45,156 nucleotides of DNA from Eubacteriales bacterium. GTDB taxonomy: Bacteria; Bacillota; Clostridia; Lachnospirales; Lachnospiraceae. Location of the stretch: contig JAUNDV010000019.1 of the NCBI GenBank assembly GCA_030525875.1, positions 1 through 45,156 of the forward strand, in the 5' to 3' direction. The notes beneath the pieces were generated by a model. It was given only the letters and a program-made list of their open reading frames with translations. It made no database searches and was not told where the DNA came from. The translations under genes and the position numbers were made by a program. Within the stretch, counting starts at the first letter, position 1. Each line of letters begins with the position of its first letter. This document shows, in pieces, positions 7,826-16,477 of this stretch.

Positions 7826-8236
7826 TTAATATCTCATATCGTTTAATTGTAAATATTCTAGTATAGCTGTTTCTAAAAGTCTTGAGAAATTTATATGATT
7901 TTCCTCTGCTACTCTTTTTACCCATAAAGGAAGTGTTATATTTGTTTTTACTCGTTCATTGTCTCTTTTTATCTTATATAGCTCTGGATATATTGTAACA
8001 GGCATTACAACCATTCCTTCAGTTAATTCTTTAGGCAATGAAGCTGATGGTTCAGGGATTATATCATTATCCCTCTGCATACCGTAAATATGAAGATTTA
8101 ATGCTTCTGTAGCCATTTTCTGTGCTTCAGTAAGATTTTCGCAATAGCTAAAACATCCTGGCAGATCTGGAAACGAAATGCCATAGCTTCCATCTTCTCC
8201 TGGTTCAAGTATTGCCAAATATGTAAGGTTTAACAT
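7826..8236 (-). CDS. hicB: HicB-type antitoxin
   Basis: HicB neutralises HicA and represses the operon. The 136-aa protein has the N-terminal HicB fold (YLAILEPGEDGSYGISFPDLPGCF), the family hallmark GSYGISFPDLPGC. A C-terminal DNA-binding segment (RVKTNITLPLWVKRVAEEN, then INFSRLLETAILEYL) looks like a ribbon-helix-helix. It lies 38 bp downstream of hicA on the same strand, the common hicA-hicB order. A GGAGGATTAAT ribosome binding site precedes the ATG. It appears intact. Confidence 0.93.
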   Translation of the reverse strand: MLNLTYLAILEPGEDGSYGISFPDLPGCFSYCENLTEAQKMATEALNLHIYGMQRDNDIIPEPSASLPKELTEGMVVMPVTIYPELYKIKRDNERVKTNITLPLWVKRVAEENHINFSRLLETAILEYLQLNDMRY

Positions 8237-8274
8237 ATTAATCCTCCTTGTTTCATATATTGCAGGATCAGGGC

Positions 8275-8460
8275 TTATTTAAGCCCTGCCTGCCTCAATA
8301 TATTATTGAGAGTACCCTGCGGAAAATCTTTGCTCCCATGTATAGGAACTGTAACTTTCCCGGGTTTTGTAGGATGTTTAAGTTGCAAATGAGAGCCTTC
8401 CTGATCTAAATCATACCAGCCGTCCTTGTGCAATATCTTAAGGATTTCTCTAGCTGTCAT
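8275..8460 (-). CDS. hicA: HicA-type mRNA interferase toxin
   Basis: HicA is a small double-stranded-RNA-binding-fold toxin that cleaves mRNA. The 61-aa protein carries the family motifs LHKDGWYDLDQEGSHLQLKH, with the catalytic His in GSH, and VTVPIHGSKDFPQGTLNNIL. The length is normal for HicA. The AAGGAGGATTAAGAA site precedes the ATG. The promoter upstream overlaps short palindromic repeats that are probable HicB operators. The module probably stabilises the prophage or serves in phage defence. Confidence 0.93.
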   Translation of the reverse strand: MTAREILKILHKDGWYDLDQEGSHLQLKHPTKPGKVTVPIHGSKDFPQGTLNNILRQAGLK

Positions 8461-8484
8461 TTCTTAATCCTCCTTACATCTAGC

Positions 8485-8539
8485 ATTATACTCCTATTTT
8501 ATACGCATGTCAATATAAATGCGTATGTTTTATACGTAT
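8485..8539 (-). promoter_or_regulatory. hicAB promoter with palindromic operators
   Basis: The minus strand has TTGACA (8508-8513) and TATAAT (8485-8490) with a 17-bp spacer, a perfect consensus. ATACGCAT (8501-8508) and ATGCGTAT (8519-8526) form an inverted pair across the -35 region, and a third related palindrome, ATACGTAT, is at 8532-8539. These are likely binding sites of the HicB C-terminal domain for autoregulation. Confidence 0.75.
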
Positions 8540-9499
8540 TTATAACCTTAAAACTCCATATTCATCCGGTCTAACCTCTACAGGCTCTGTTATCATATAT
8601 CCTGCTCCATCAAACGCATAACATTTCCCATCAATTGATACTATACAGTCTGTGTACCACTTATCACCCTCAGTAAGATACCACCAGCGTCCGTTACCTC
8701 TCTCATATATCCAGCCTGTAAGATACTTGCCGGATACCCATCCATCTGGGATGTGATACCAGCGCACTCCTCTATCATCAAATGCCTTCTGATCAGGATA
8801 TATTAAGTCTCCATCTTGTAGTCCGCCTGTAATGGCTGAATCAGTATCAGGTAGCGCTCTTACTCTCAAGTTGGCCATAACTCTTAGCCCTTGCTGCCCT
8901 GTGCTTATAGCATAGGTCTGTAGCTGTGCTGACAGATCAGAGGTATCAATACCGTATGTAGCATAAGGTGGTCTGTAGAATACTACCTTATGCTTATCAA
9001 GCTTATATAATTTTCTTACCGTTGCACCTCCGTTAGGTACTACTGTATTATTTCCAGATGAGGTATTAGCCTCTATAGTAACATAGCCATCCTGTAAAAC
9101 TCGCTCTACAAGCCCTGTATGGTGATGTCTGCTGCCGTTGTAGAATAATGCAATATCTCCCTCAGCTGGTACGTGTACAAGTCTCTCTGGGTGCTTCCGC
9201 ATGGCTCTCTGGTAGAATGACTCACAATTATAGTACAATTCCCCACAGAGCAGTTGCTTGGCCACTTCCAGCCCGTATGTCTGAGCTAATACTACAGACA
9301 CGGCCATAGCACAATAAGGCTGGGCTTGATAGTTCTCTCTGGTGTATTCTCTATACCACTGAGCATACAGAGTATAGTTATTCTTACCAGCGTTTCTAAT
9401 TTTTCCGTCTGGTGTCATATCTCCCAGATCTTTGCTATTCTTCTTCTCAAGATAATCAATGTAAGTTGCAAATTTATTTATACAGTCTTTTACTCTCAT
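8540..9499 (-). CDS. Phage endolysin: Cys/His hydrolase with SH3-type binding domain
   Basis: This enzyme cleaves peptidoglycan at the end of the lytic cycle. The N-terminal part looks like a CHAP/NlpC-type amidase or peptidase, with a Cys in AQPYCAMAVSVVLAQTYG and a His cluster in GDIALFYNGSRHHHTGLVE. The middle (ANLRVRALPDTDSAITGGLQ, then VRWYHIPDGWVSGKYLTGW) is a bacterial SH3 domain for wall binding. The C-terminus has repeat-like aromatic segments (WWYLTEGDKWY). The protein is 319 aa from the ATG at 9499, preceded by a GGGAG site. Frames further upstream lack a ribosome binding site. It has no signal peptide, so it depends on a holin. It ends the late operon. Confidence 0.88.
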   Translation of the reverse strand: MRVKDCINKFATYIDYLEKKNSKDLGDMTPDGKIRNAGKNNYTLYAQWYREYTRENYQAQPYCAMAVSVVLAQTYGLEVAKQLLCGELYYNCESFYQRAMRKHPERLVHVPAEGDIALFYNGSRHHHTGLVERVLQDGYVTIEANTSSGNNTVVPNGGATVRKLYKLDKHKVVFYRPPYATYGIDTSDLSAQLQTYAISTGQQGLRVMANLRVRALPDTDSAITGGLQDGDLIYPDQKAFDDRGVRWYHIPDGWVSGKYLTGWIYERGNGRWWYLTEGDKWYTDCIVSIDGKCYAFDGAGYMITEPVEVRPDEYGVLRL

Positions 9500-9518
9500 A
9501 TTTTTCTCCCGGTAAATT

Positions 9519-9547
9519 AAAAAAAGGGCAGCCATTTAGACCGCCCT
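9519..9547 (-). terminator. Terminator just before the endolysin gene
   Basis: On the minus strand AGGGCGG pairs with CTGCCCT around a 9-nt loop and is followed by seven T residues. It lies between the 88-aa gene and the endolysin, 20 bp ahead of the lysin start. Lysin expression would need read-through, antitermination or a separate promoter. Confidence 0.7.
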
Positions 9548-9556
9548 AAAAATAAA

Positions 9557-9823
9557 TCACTCCTCTACTACATCCTTAACGATATAGCCCTTATTATCAA
9601 CATGCCATCCAGATACGATCTCAAGCTTCTTGGTCTTGTCATTGTACTGGAGTCCTGTAGCTGGCCCGGTATAAGAGTCAAGCATTACTGGGAAGCCCGG
9701 CTCATTCTTGCACCTCTTAAGCTCCGCCTGAATAAGTGGGATATCCTTCTTATTGATTGGAAGCTTTACCTTTACTGCTGGCTCAAACATGTTGATATCA
9801 TTTTTCTTTACTACTTTTGCCAT
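9557..9823 (-). CDS. 88-aa phage protein of unknown function
   Basis: I do not recognise the family. The protein is soluble and lysine-rich (MAKVVKKNDINMFEPAVKVKLP). A middle helix, KKDIPLIQAELKRCKNEPG, and a beta-rich C-terminus with TGLQYNDKTKKLEIVSGWHV follow. There are no membrane segments. It sits between the holin and the endolysin, with a strong AAAGGAGATAAAG site, so it is probably expressed with the lysis genes. It could be a small virion or host-modulating protein. Confidence 0.65.
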   Translation of the reverse strand: MAKVVKKNDINMFEPAVKVKLPINKKDIPLIQAELKRCKNEPGFPVMLDSYTGPATGLQYNDKTKKLEIVSGWHVDNKGYIVKDVVEE

Positions 9824-9847
9824 AATTTCTTTATCTCCTTTTCTATT

Positions 9848-10105
9848 TTACTTTGTTAACTGCTTTTTTATCTGGTTGACTCCTGTTGCGGCCAGACCTG
9901 ATACAATACCTACTGCTGTGGCATTGATTACATCCTTAGCTGGGAAATCAGGCATGACATACATTCCGGCCACACCTAAGCCAGCACCTACTACTCCACA
10001 GATAACAGGCAGCCATTTGTTATCTATGGTTGTTGCCTTAGCTGTTTCTGCACAGAGATAAGAGATAACTGTTATCCCTGCAACTCCTACTATTCCTACA
10101 TCCAT
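9848..10105 (-). CDS. Phage holin (Hol44-like)
   Basis: Holins form membrane lesions that release the endolysin. The 85-aa protein has two to three hydrophobic segments: VGIVGVAGITVISYL near the N-terminus, WLPVICGVVGAGLGVAGMYV in the middle, and a glycine/alanine-rich one near residues 62-77. It ends with a basic tail, NQIKKQLTK. Size, Gly-rich helices and position before the lysin fit the Hol44/holin superfamily V type. A GGAAGGAGCG ribosome binding site is present. Confidence 0.82.
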   Translation of the reverse strand: MDVGIVGVAGITVISYLCAETAKATTIDNKWLPVICGVVGAGLGVAGMYVMPDFPAKDVINATAVGIVSGLAATGVNQIKKQLTK

Positions 10106-10126
10106 TTTTGCACGCTCCTTCCTTGT

Positions 10127-10636
10127 TTAGAGAAAACTTCCTTCTCTTGTACACTCTTGATATATTTCTTTGATATTAGCTATCGCAAATATTGCTTTAT
10201 TGTTAGGGAACTCGGGATGGTCTTTACAGAATTTTTCATACTTTGTGATATCTTCTAATATCTGGTCAAAATGCTCTTTAGTATGCTTTTTATTATGTCT
10301 CAGTTCATCATCAAACCTAAGTATGCGATATCTCCATGTATAGGCCATCCCTTCACTGTTGCTTACAGCAAGGGCATCTATCTTTGAATCCATCTTCTCC
10401 ATCTGCTTCATTATCTCTTTCTGAACACTTATGCTCTGTTGCCTCCACTCAGGGTATTTTTCTGAGAGGTTTATTATGTTAGTTATCTTTTCCCTTTGTT
10501 TAAGCTCTTCCTCCGTCTTGTCTTTAAGGTATTTTTTTACAGCTGAGGAGATTTTAAGCAAAAAAATGATAGCTACTGTAACAATAGCTATCTGAGAAAC
10601 TGTTATTCCTCCAAATACCTGTAGGAACTGTTCCAA
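10127..10636 (-). CDS. Membrane-anchored coiled-coil phage protein
   Basis: This 169-aa protein has one N-terminal membrane segment (SQIAIVTVAIIFLLKISSAV). A long charged helical region follows (KKYLKDKTEEELKQREKI, QSISVQKEIMKQMEKMDSK). The probable start is a TTG at 10636 with an AGAAGGTG site 7 nt upstream. Position just before the holin suggests a lysis accessory or an antiholin-like role, but no specific family is recognised. The C-terminal half has a conserved-looking helical domain (WRYRILRFDDELRHNKKHT). Confidence 0.7.
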   Translation of the reverse strand: MEQFLQVFGGITVSQIAIVTVAIIFLLKISSAVKKYLKDKTEEELKQREKITNIINLSEKYPEWRQQSISVQKEIMKQMEKMDSKIDALAVSNSEGMAYTWRYRILRFDDELRHNKKHTKEHFDQILEDITKYEKFCKDHPEFPNNKAIFAIANIKEIYQECTREGSFL

Positions 10637-10655
10637 CGGCTTACACCTTCTTTCT

Positions 10656-10787
10656 TTATGGATTTTCGTTAAGCCACGCTTCCACTTTTTTTACCCACAG
10701 CTTAGGAACATCATTTATGTTCCATACTATTCCTGTAGATGGATTAATTACTTCATTTTTAATCTTTGTCCCGTAAAATGCTCCCAT
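10656..10787 (-). CDS. 43-aa small phage protein (CD1375/XkdX-position)
   Basis: This short gene has a good AGGAGAAACT ribosome binding site and starts MGAFYGTKIKN, with the C-terminus VKKVEAWLNENP. The phrase INDVPKLWVKKVEAWL resembles the DVP...V..L pattern of small CD1375-type proteins found between tail and lysis genes of clostridial phages. That resemblance is weak evidence on so short a sequence. It is located between the 124-aa gene and the membrane coiled-coil gene on the same strand. Confidence 0.6.
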   Translation of the reverse strand: MGAFYGTKIKNEVINPSTGIVWNINDVPKLWVKKVEAWLNENP

Positions 10788-10799
10788 AGTTTCTCCTCC

Positions 10800-11174
10800 T
10801 TATAATGTTGCACTCATATCAGAAACAGCTGTACCAAGATCTGCTATAGCTCCATCCTGGATAGCCTGTGTAATTCTGATCTCATCACGCAGCTTCTCAA
10901 GCTCTGTCTTCTCACGTAAGCCAAATGCAAGCTCAAATCCAGACTCCATCCATTTAAGTGTCCATATATCATTTGGAATAAGATCAGTATAACTGCCAAC
11001 TACCAAATCTGAAGTATTCTTTACCTTAACTGTCTTGAGATTATCCATAGTCAACCTATTTTTTAACGCTTGAATTTCTGCTACATTAGAGCAGTTTATA
11101 GTCATATTTCCAATAGACTGCATTGCATCAATCTCTATAGTTGAATTATCATTAAGAATAATTGTATCTTTCAT
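10800..11174 (-). CDS. Phage protein following the tail fibre, possible fibre accessory
   Basis: This 124-aa protein has a beta-rich N-terminal half (DTIILNDNSTIEIDAMQSIG, TVKVKNTSDLVVGSY) and a helical C-terminal segment (LEKLRDEIRITQAIQDG). No family is recognised with confidence. It directly follows the fibre gene, where tail accessory or fibre-assembly proteins usually lie. A GGAGAAGAAAAAA site precedes the ATG. Confidence 0.65.
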   Translation of the reverse strand: MKDTIILNDNSTIEIDAMQSIGNMTINCSNVAEIQALKNRLTMDNLKTVKVKNTSDLVVGSYTDLIPNDIWTLKWMESGFELAFGLREKTELEKLRDEIRITQAIQDGAIADLGTAVSDMSATL

Positions 11175-11240
11175 TTTTTTCTTCTCCTTTGTTGTTTTAT
11201 TATATTTGTGATGTTCACTAGTGTGCTAAATCATTATTTT

Positions 11241-12776
11241 TTAGCATATGCAGAATGCAGGACGGACACTAATAGAGTTAGACGCACGGTCATATGCTGA
11301 AAAGCCATGTCCATTGACAGCAGCGAAGTAAGAATTCATGGCTATATCTCTTAACCACCATGTTGTTCTATTAATAATTCTGCTAGGTTCATGCGCAAAC
11401 AATGGCAACTGAGACTTCTCTACTCTATAGTTTGCTGGAATATTTGCTCCATCTGAAACTGGGTGGAAAATACCGCTTCCATATACCATCTCTTCGCACA
11501 TCAAATCTACTTCACTGTCATACCATCCACCATCCGTTGGCTTTCCATTTGCGGCTGCTTTTGTGAGATATACTCTGTGCTTTAGGATATGTCCGTTAAA
11601 TGCTGCCTTGATAGTGTTCTTAGCCTGTGTAAGTCCTTCCTTGTACATCTTAGACCCAACATATGCTCCTTCTGTTGTATTAGTATCATTCATAACATAA
11701 TCATATAAGCTGGTATCTGGAACTATCACAGCATGGTGCCTTGTAGTATTGGTATCTCCGCAATTAAGGTAATAATCAAATGCTCCTATACGATAATTGA
11801 CTCCGCCAATAGTCCAGTAATCCCCAATATACAAATCTGTGAACTTACCACTCGAGATAGCTTCATATTGAGCAGATGTAACTGTGTTTCCTAAGAACTT
11901 ACCTCTGTAGATTGAGTTATGCGCTCCTGCGGTCTCTTCATTTAGTTGACTAATTTGCTGTGCCAGGCTGCCCGTTATGTTAGGATTAGCTTGCCTTGCA
12001 TCAAGTGCATATCCTTCTAATGTAGCTGTGCCATTGTTAACTAACCTTTTTCTTAATTCATCAGCAAAATTAGTATGTGTGATTACCTTTTCAGCAAGCC
12101 ACACTCCAACAGCATCCATCATACTGTGTAACACTGTCTTTTTAGGTTTTGTTCCATCTATAATTCCGTGTATATCCGTATAATCATTAAGTTTGTCATA
12201 TATATGTTTCAACCCTTCCAATGACACTAAGCTGTTCTTATCTATTGATGTAGTCGAATCTGAAAAAAGATAGTTCTTTACATCTTCTAATGAAGATATT
12301 TCGTCTGTGCTTAATATTCCAGCGCCCCCAGGTGCAATGGTTATGTTTGAAGCATTACCAACAGATATAAAATCGTAATATCTCAAACTTCCTGGAGCCG
12401 CTTCATTATATGGGCTCATCCACTCTGGTGTATCTGGTTTAGCAATAATAATTGCATAAAGGATTTCATCTCCATCAACTGGTTTAGCATATATGGCTAT
12501 TTCCGTAACATAAAATCCGGTCAATATACCTTCATTTGTGGCAACTAGAGCTAATCTGCACGTATTTTCATTAACTATACTTATTCCTGTAATGCCATAA
12601 CTTTTCTTGACAGATTTTAATGATGTCATTGATACTATTTCATCATCTTTCTCTGTTCCTGTATATATGCCATCTCCTATCTCAAATCTTGTAAACTGCA
12701 TTTTTCCACCATTTAAGGTTGTAGCATGTAGTTTTGTTCCTTCTGTCGTTAATAGATTTTTATATACTTCAAGCAT
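11241..12776 (-). CDS. Tail fibre / receptor-binding protein
   Basis: This is the distal host-recognition protein of the virion. The N-terminal 150 residues match the P2-type tail-fibre attachment domain (TRFEIGDGIYTG, GFYVTEIAIYAKPVDGDEILY). A helical middle part follows. The C-terminal domain ends in a lectin-like module (TWWLRDIAMNSYFAAVNGHG, then NSISVRPAFCIC), a pattern seen in C-terminal receptor-binding folds of gut phages. The 511-aa length is moderate. It follows the baseplate gene I, as in P2-like phages. No reverse transcriptase or template repeat is present nearby, so variation by a retroelement is not supported. Confidence 0.85.
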   Translation of the reverse strand: MLEVYKNLLTTEGTKLHATTLNGGKMQFTRFEIGDGIYTGTEKDDEIVSMTSLKSVKKSYGITGISIVNENTCRLALVATNEGILTGFYVTEIAIYAKPVDGDEILYAIIIAKPDTPEWMSPYNEAAPGSLRYYDFISVGNASNITIAPGGAGILSTDEISSLEDVKNYLFSDSTTSIDKNSLVSLEGLKHIYDKLNDYTDIHGIIDGTKPKKTVLHSMMDAVGVWLAEKVITHTNFADELRKRLVNNGTATLEGYALDARQANPNITGSLAQQISQLNEETAGAHNSIYRGKFLGNTVTSAQYEAISSGKFTDLYIGDYWTIGGVNYRIGAFDYYLNCGDTNTTRHHAVIVPDTSLYDYVMNDTNTTEGAYVGSKMYKEGLTQAKNTIKAAFNGHILKHRVYLTKAAANGKPTDGGWYDSEVDLMCEEMVYGSGIFHPVSDGANIPANYRVEKSQLPLFAHEPSRIINRTTWWLRDIAMNSYFAAVNGHGFSAYDRASNSISVRPAFCIC

Positions 12777-12788
12777 TTTTTCCCTTTC

Positions 12789-13346
12789 TTACAAAGACTG
12801 TATACTATCCTGTACTAACACGCTCCCAAGAGCAATTTTTCCATTTATTCTATGTATGGCCTCAATCTTTCTGAGATGCTGAGATCCTCGCTTTATATTT
12901 TTTAATAGTATATTGAATTTTTCTATAATATCAGGAGTCATAACGGCACTTGTATTTACATCAAAAGTCCCCGGTGTCTTTTCACCCTCTGTATAATTAA
13001 AAAACTCTATAACTTCACCTTCTCCAAATATGGCCTGTATCAATTCTTCAATAGCCATATTAGATCCAGCTTTCATTTTCCAATAAAGCGATTTTTTTAT
13101 TATGGTTCTTTTCTTTTCTATATCATATTTTTCTGAATAATAATCTGCATTCATTTCTATGGCCATATAATCTAATATGTATTCAGGCATCTTATCAATA
13201 TTTGCATACATCATGGTTCTTTCAGCATATTTGTTTGTAATCTGTAATCCCGCTTTTAAAGCAGCTGAAAATGCTACAACATCCGGTTTAGATGTAAAAA
13301 AAGAAGGCAGTATGTCTATGATCTCTGCATTCTCTATATTAATCAT
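12789..13346 (-). CDS. Baseplate / tail protein I (P2 gpI-like)
   Basis: This protein helps build the baseplate edge that holds the fibres. The 185-aa protein has the gpI pattern: ILPSFFTSKPDVVAFSAALK at the N-terminus, LDYMAIEMNADYYSE, then KKSLYWKMKAGSNMAIEELI. I start it at 13346, where a GGAGG site lies 8 nt upstream. This start overlaps the end of the gpJ gene by 8 bp, indicating translational coupling. It precedes the fibre gene. Confidence 0.85.
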   Translation of the reverse strand: MINIENAEIIDILPSFFTSKPDVVAFSAALKAGLQITNKYAERTMMYANIDKMPEYILDYMAIEMNADYYSEKYDIEKKRTIIKKSLYWKMKAGSNMAIEELIQAIFGEGEVIEFFNYTEGEKTPGTFDVNTSAVMTPDIIEKFNILLKNIKRGSQHLRKIEAIHRINGKIALGSVLVQDSIQSL

Positions 13347-14493
13347 CTTCCAGCCCTCCATAAATAACACTAACCTCGCTTTCCTTAGCTATAGCTGTTT
13401 TATCCAGTACCTTACGTGCCGGAGATGTTATTTCACATCTTATAGCCCCAGCGTTAATAATCATCTTAATAAGCATATCAGGGTTAATGTCTCTGCCGAT
13501 TTTATTCTTTTGCCACAATATATATTCATTAACAGCTTTTTTTACTGAATTCTGTATTTCCTCTGCTCTGTTAGTTGCCGATCTGGCCACAAAATACTTC
13601 ACATTCACATTATATTCTGCTGTTGTTGGTGCTGATACAGTAATATTATCATTTAGTATTTTTCTTTCAGGATCCTTCAGATATTCTTCAAGTCTTTTAT
13701 TAAATTCTGATCCTGGAAGCTCTCCTCCTTCAAGGGTATACCATATTTTAATATTATTAGGAGATGGTGACTCTACCAGTACATCTTCTATTGCAGATGA
13801 GAATTTCCTGCACATCCATACATATGATGGTTCACTTCCGCCTGTTGTATAACCATCTGGAGCAGCGTATATACTTTCTCTGTACTTTTCATCAGACTCT
13901 CTTTCAGTTCCCCCTTCAGAAACTGTTGTGTTGCTTACGGTGGCAATAAACGGTACAGCATCTACAAATTTATTTATTTCACCGATTTTATAATTATTAC
14001 CTTCTATGCCAGTGGTCTGACATGTAGATACAATATCTGCGTATGTCTTTCCTATAGGTATCTCAGCATACTCGTTTGTAGCAAAATACACATTATCTCC
14101 CGCTGTAACTCTAGTACCTTTAGGAATAGAAGTTGCTGCAAGTCTAGCTTCTGAAAGAGAAAACCTAAGCGTTGTAGTAGCTGCTGCCCCTTCTCTTCTC
14201 TTTACCCTCTTAAATGCTCCCAGTTCATCCAGATGTTCACCAGTCGCATATTTAAGAGTATTCATCTTTCCACGGTAATCATTTCTCAATACAGACTGAT
14301 ATATCATATAAGCTGCCGTATCAAGTAAAATAGCTTCAGTGCTTGCATTTATTAATTGCTTTTCTACACCTGTTATTTCTGCATATTTTTTTATGTATAC
14401 ATCTCTCATAATATCTTTTACTTCTGATAAACTGATATTATCTGTAAAAGAAAAATCAGGATATGTCTGCAATGCATTAGCTCCGCTCATCAT
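13339..14493 (-). CDS. Baseplate J-like protein
   Basis: This is the baseplate wedge component of contractile tails (Baseplate_J family, P2 gpJ / Mu gp47). The 384-aa protein shows the family feature LDELGAFKRVKRREGAAATT. It also has the downstream pattern SEGGTERESDEKYRESIYAA, and a beta-rich C-terminal part. It starts at 14493 with AGGAGG upstream and overlaps the gp25-like gene by 4 bp. Neighbours on both sides are P2-like baseplate genes. Confidence 0.92.
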   Translation of the reverse strand: MMSGANALQTYPDFSFTDNISLSEVKDIMRDVYIKKYAEITGVEKQLINASTEAILLDTAAYMIYQSVLRNDYRGKMNTLKYATGEHLDELGAFKRVKRREGAAATTTLRFSLSEARLAATSIPKGTRVTAGDNVYFATNEYAEIPIGKTYADIVSTCQTTGIEGNNYKIGEINKFVDAVPFIATVSNTTVSEGGTERESDEKYRESIYAAPDGYTTGGSEPSYVWMCRKFSSAIEDVLVESPSPNNIKIWYTLEGGELPGSEFNKRLEEYLKDPERKILNDNITVSAPTTAEYNVNVKYFVARSATNRAEEIQNSVKKAVNEYILWQKNKIGRDINPDMLIKMIINAGAIRCEITSPARKVLDKTAIAKESEVSVIYGGLEDD

Positions 14494-14786
14494 ATCCTCC
14501 TCTCTAAAACTATACTTGTATTTATTATTCCTTTATGATCACAACTAAGCTTTACTTCCTTAACAATTAATCTGCAATCCATTAATTCTATTTTATCCAT
14601 TAGTTCAGCAATTATTAAGTTACCTCCATCAGCCATACCATTATCAAGTATCTCTGGATCAAGTCCTAAATCTCTTGACATCGGTACGCTTCCCTGAATA
14701 AGGCTGAGCATTAAATCAAGTTCCTGACTTATCTCTTCCTTTTCCTCTTCTGTAAATCCATTACTATAACTATAGTCTGCTGTCAT
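14490..14786 (-). CDS. GPW/gp25-like baseplate protein (P2 gpW position)
   Basis: This 98-aa protein is a small baseplate component in the position of P2 W / T4 gp25. Its helical part, LMLSLIQGSVPMSRDLGLDP, matches the conserved R-G-x-x-P-x-x-x-x-x-G-x-D logic of the family. The C-terminal half is beta-rich (CRLIVKEVKLSCDHKG). ATGA-type overlaps connect it to both neighbours. Assignment rests on the motif and the strict gene order. Confidence 0.8.
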   Translation of the reverse strand: MTADYSYSNGFTEEEKEEISQELDLMLSLIQGSVPMSRDLGLDPEILDNGMADGGNLIIAELMDKIELMDCRLIVKEVKLSCDHKGIINTSIVLERRI

Positions 14787-15163
14787 GCATATTCCTCCAA
14801 TGTAAGATCAATATTGCCAAGCACCAGCTTACCATCTCTAGTTGTTACCTCATAGCTAGAATCTACAGCCTTAAGCATGAAAAATCCAACTTTTCTACCG
14901 CCTATAACTAAATTACCGATATCGCCTATCTTATTTATAATCTTTTCCTCTGTATATCTTGGTCTTATGCCATTTAAAGCATTTAGCTGAATTGAAAATG
15001 TTACTTTTTTCAGTTCTCTCCCTAGATACTCTGTTCTTGGTTTTCCAAATATAGGAGTATGGACAGCCGTTCTTGCAGATTCACTTCTTCTATAATTAGA
15101 AAGTGTAAGTATTCTCGAATCATTTGTAGTAAAGCTTATGCCTAAAAAAGAACCAACCATCAC
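14783..15163 (-). CDS. Tail protein U-like (P2 gpU)
   Basis: This 126-aa protein begins VGSFLGISFTTNDSRILTL and contains FGKPRTEYLGRELKKVTF, both typical of the P2 gpU family. That family takes part in tail completion and baseplate assembly. It is followed by beta strands ending VLGNIDLTLEEYA. It lies between the spike gene and the gp25-like gene. Confidence 0.8.
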   Translation of the reverse strand: MMVGSFLGISFTTNDSRILTLSNYRRSESARTAVHTPIFGKPRTEYLGRELKKVTFSIQLNALNGIRPRYTEEKIINKIGDIGNLVIGGRKVGFFMLKAVDSSYEVTTRDGKLVLGNIDLTLEEYA

Positions 15164-15460
15164 TTACACCTTCCCTTCTACCTTTTTCAGCCTTGCATCT
15201 ATATCTGGAATTTTCTTTATCCAATTAATATCGGAATCATCTATAGTTACTTTTCCTTCAAAAGCTCCGATGACAATGCTTTCAATGTTGGACTCAGATA
15301 ATACAGCTACCTGCTGCCCAACCTCATATGAAGGAATGCATCCAAATGGACAGAATACAGGTAGTTCGGCCGACATTACATTTGTATCATGATATACCAC
15401 TCTCATCATCGCTGAATTCTTATCATATGAAGATACAGTTGCAATTCTAATTATATTCAT
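15164..15460 (-). CDS. Baseplate assembly / spike protein (P2 gpV-like)
   Basis: This is a 98-aa OB-fold-like protein. It has VVYHDTNVMSAELPVFCPFG, then GQQVAVLSESNIESIVIGAF, the GDQV/VL...G pattern of gpV N-terminal domains. It is shorter than P2 gpV (about 210 aa) and lacks a long beta-helical spike, so the membrane-piercing tip may be reduced. It starts one base after the gpU stop codon region and is in the D-V-U-W-J order. Confidence 0.72.
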   Translation of the reverse strand: MNIIRIATVSSYDKNSAMMRVVYHDTNVMSAELPVFCPFGCIPSYEVGQQVAVLSESNIESIVIGAFEGKVTIDDSDINWIKKIPDIDARLKKVEGKV

Positions 15461-15469
15461 CCTACCTCC

Positions 15470-16477
15470 TCAAAGTCTTTTAAACATCCTATAACATTCA
15501 AGAGAGGAACTATGTCCTCCACTTCCAGAAATATTATGTGTGACTTTTTTTACCATATAGTCGCCATTAAGGCAGCCTGAATTAACTATCCTTATCTTAT
15601 TTGATGCAAATATGAATACGTTAGGATTTATATCAAGGCTTAATGTTACAGCATCCATATTAGCTGCATTTACCTTTTGCCTTGCGATTTCTATTGCTTC
15701 CTGTTCAGTTTCAACACTATCATTCAGTTCCAGCATTCTCGGACCAGTTCCAAGCGTAACATCAAAAGTCTGTGACTCCTGCTTCTGTGTTTTTTTGGTC
15801 GTATGTCTTAGATGCGCACCTGTATATGTTCCATATGTTGTACTGTTCCAATTATATGATTTCACCTGTGGATCATTAACAGATAATACCGCCGATGGCT
15901 GTAAATTCTCTTCATACACTTCCCATGCAAAAATCACCAATCCCATCTTATATATCTTTAAGCAGAGATTATATTTTTCACATAAACTCTTTAAAAAGCC
16001 ACTGTCTGTTTCTCCGTTCTGCTCTATCTTCTGTATTTCAATGCGTGGAGCATTATAAAAAAGCTTTGTCATTCCATATAAGTTCATTTTTTCTTTTGCT
16101 ATATCTTCCAGTGTAGTATTTTCCCATGACTGATATTTTGGTACAGATGAAAATGCTTCTGATGCTGGTGTAGCGACTCCTTTAATACTCATCATATTTG
16201 GTGGTCCCGAATAAGTAATATCATCCACTACAAAGGCTCCACAATGATAAGTTTCTGTATTTCCCTCTCTTTCCCAATTATCAAAATACAGCATCACATC
16301 TATTATTGATTCTTTTGCTGGAATAAACTGACCATTAAAATTGTAATCAAGCTCTAAGGTTATATCATCCGAACTTCCCTCAGCATTGTCTGTATATGAA
16401 AGATTTTCAACCTTATTGTTTAATATAAATGGATTATCATTATAAAGTACTGATATTCTTGCTCTCCTAGGTTGCAT
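15470..16477 (-). CDS. Baseplate hub protein (P2 gpD / late control D family)
   Basis: This 335-aa protein belongs to the gpD/gp27-like hub family that joins tail tube to spike. The N-terminus MQPRRARISVLYNDN and the segments ITYSGPPNMMSIKGVATPAS and MTKLFYNAPRIEIQKIEQ are typical. The beta-rich end is NSGCLNGDYMVKKVTHNISG. I use the ATG at 16477, which overlaps the stop of gene X (TAATG) and has GGAGG upstream. Confidence 0.88.
   Translation of the reverse strand: MQPRRARISVLYNDNPFILNNKVENLSYTDNAEGSSDDITLELDYNFNGQFIPAKESIIDVMLYFDNWEREGNTETYHCGAFVVDDITYSGPPNMMSIKGVATPASEAFSSVPKYQSWENTTLEDIAKEKMNLYGMTKLFYNAPRIEIQKIEQNGETDSGFLKSLCEKYNLCLKIYKMGLVIFAWEVYEENLQPSAVLSVNDPQVKSYNWNSTTYGTYTGAHLRHTTKKTQKQESQTFDVTLGTGPRMLELNDSVETEQEAIEIARQKVNAANMDAVTLSLDINPNVFIFASNKIRIVNSGCLNGDYMVKKVTHNISGSGGHSSSLECYRMFKRL

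Noticed and set aside
11241-12776. Diversity-generating retroelement target in the tail fibre C-terminus
   Set aside because: The C-terminal lectin-like end is suggestive, but no reverse transcriptase gene, accessory protein or template repeat is in the window.
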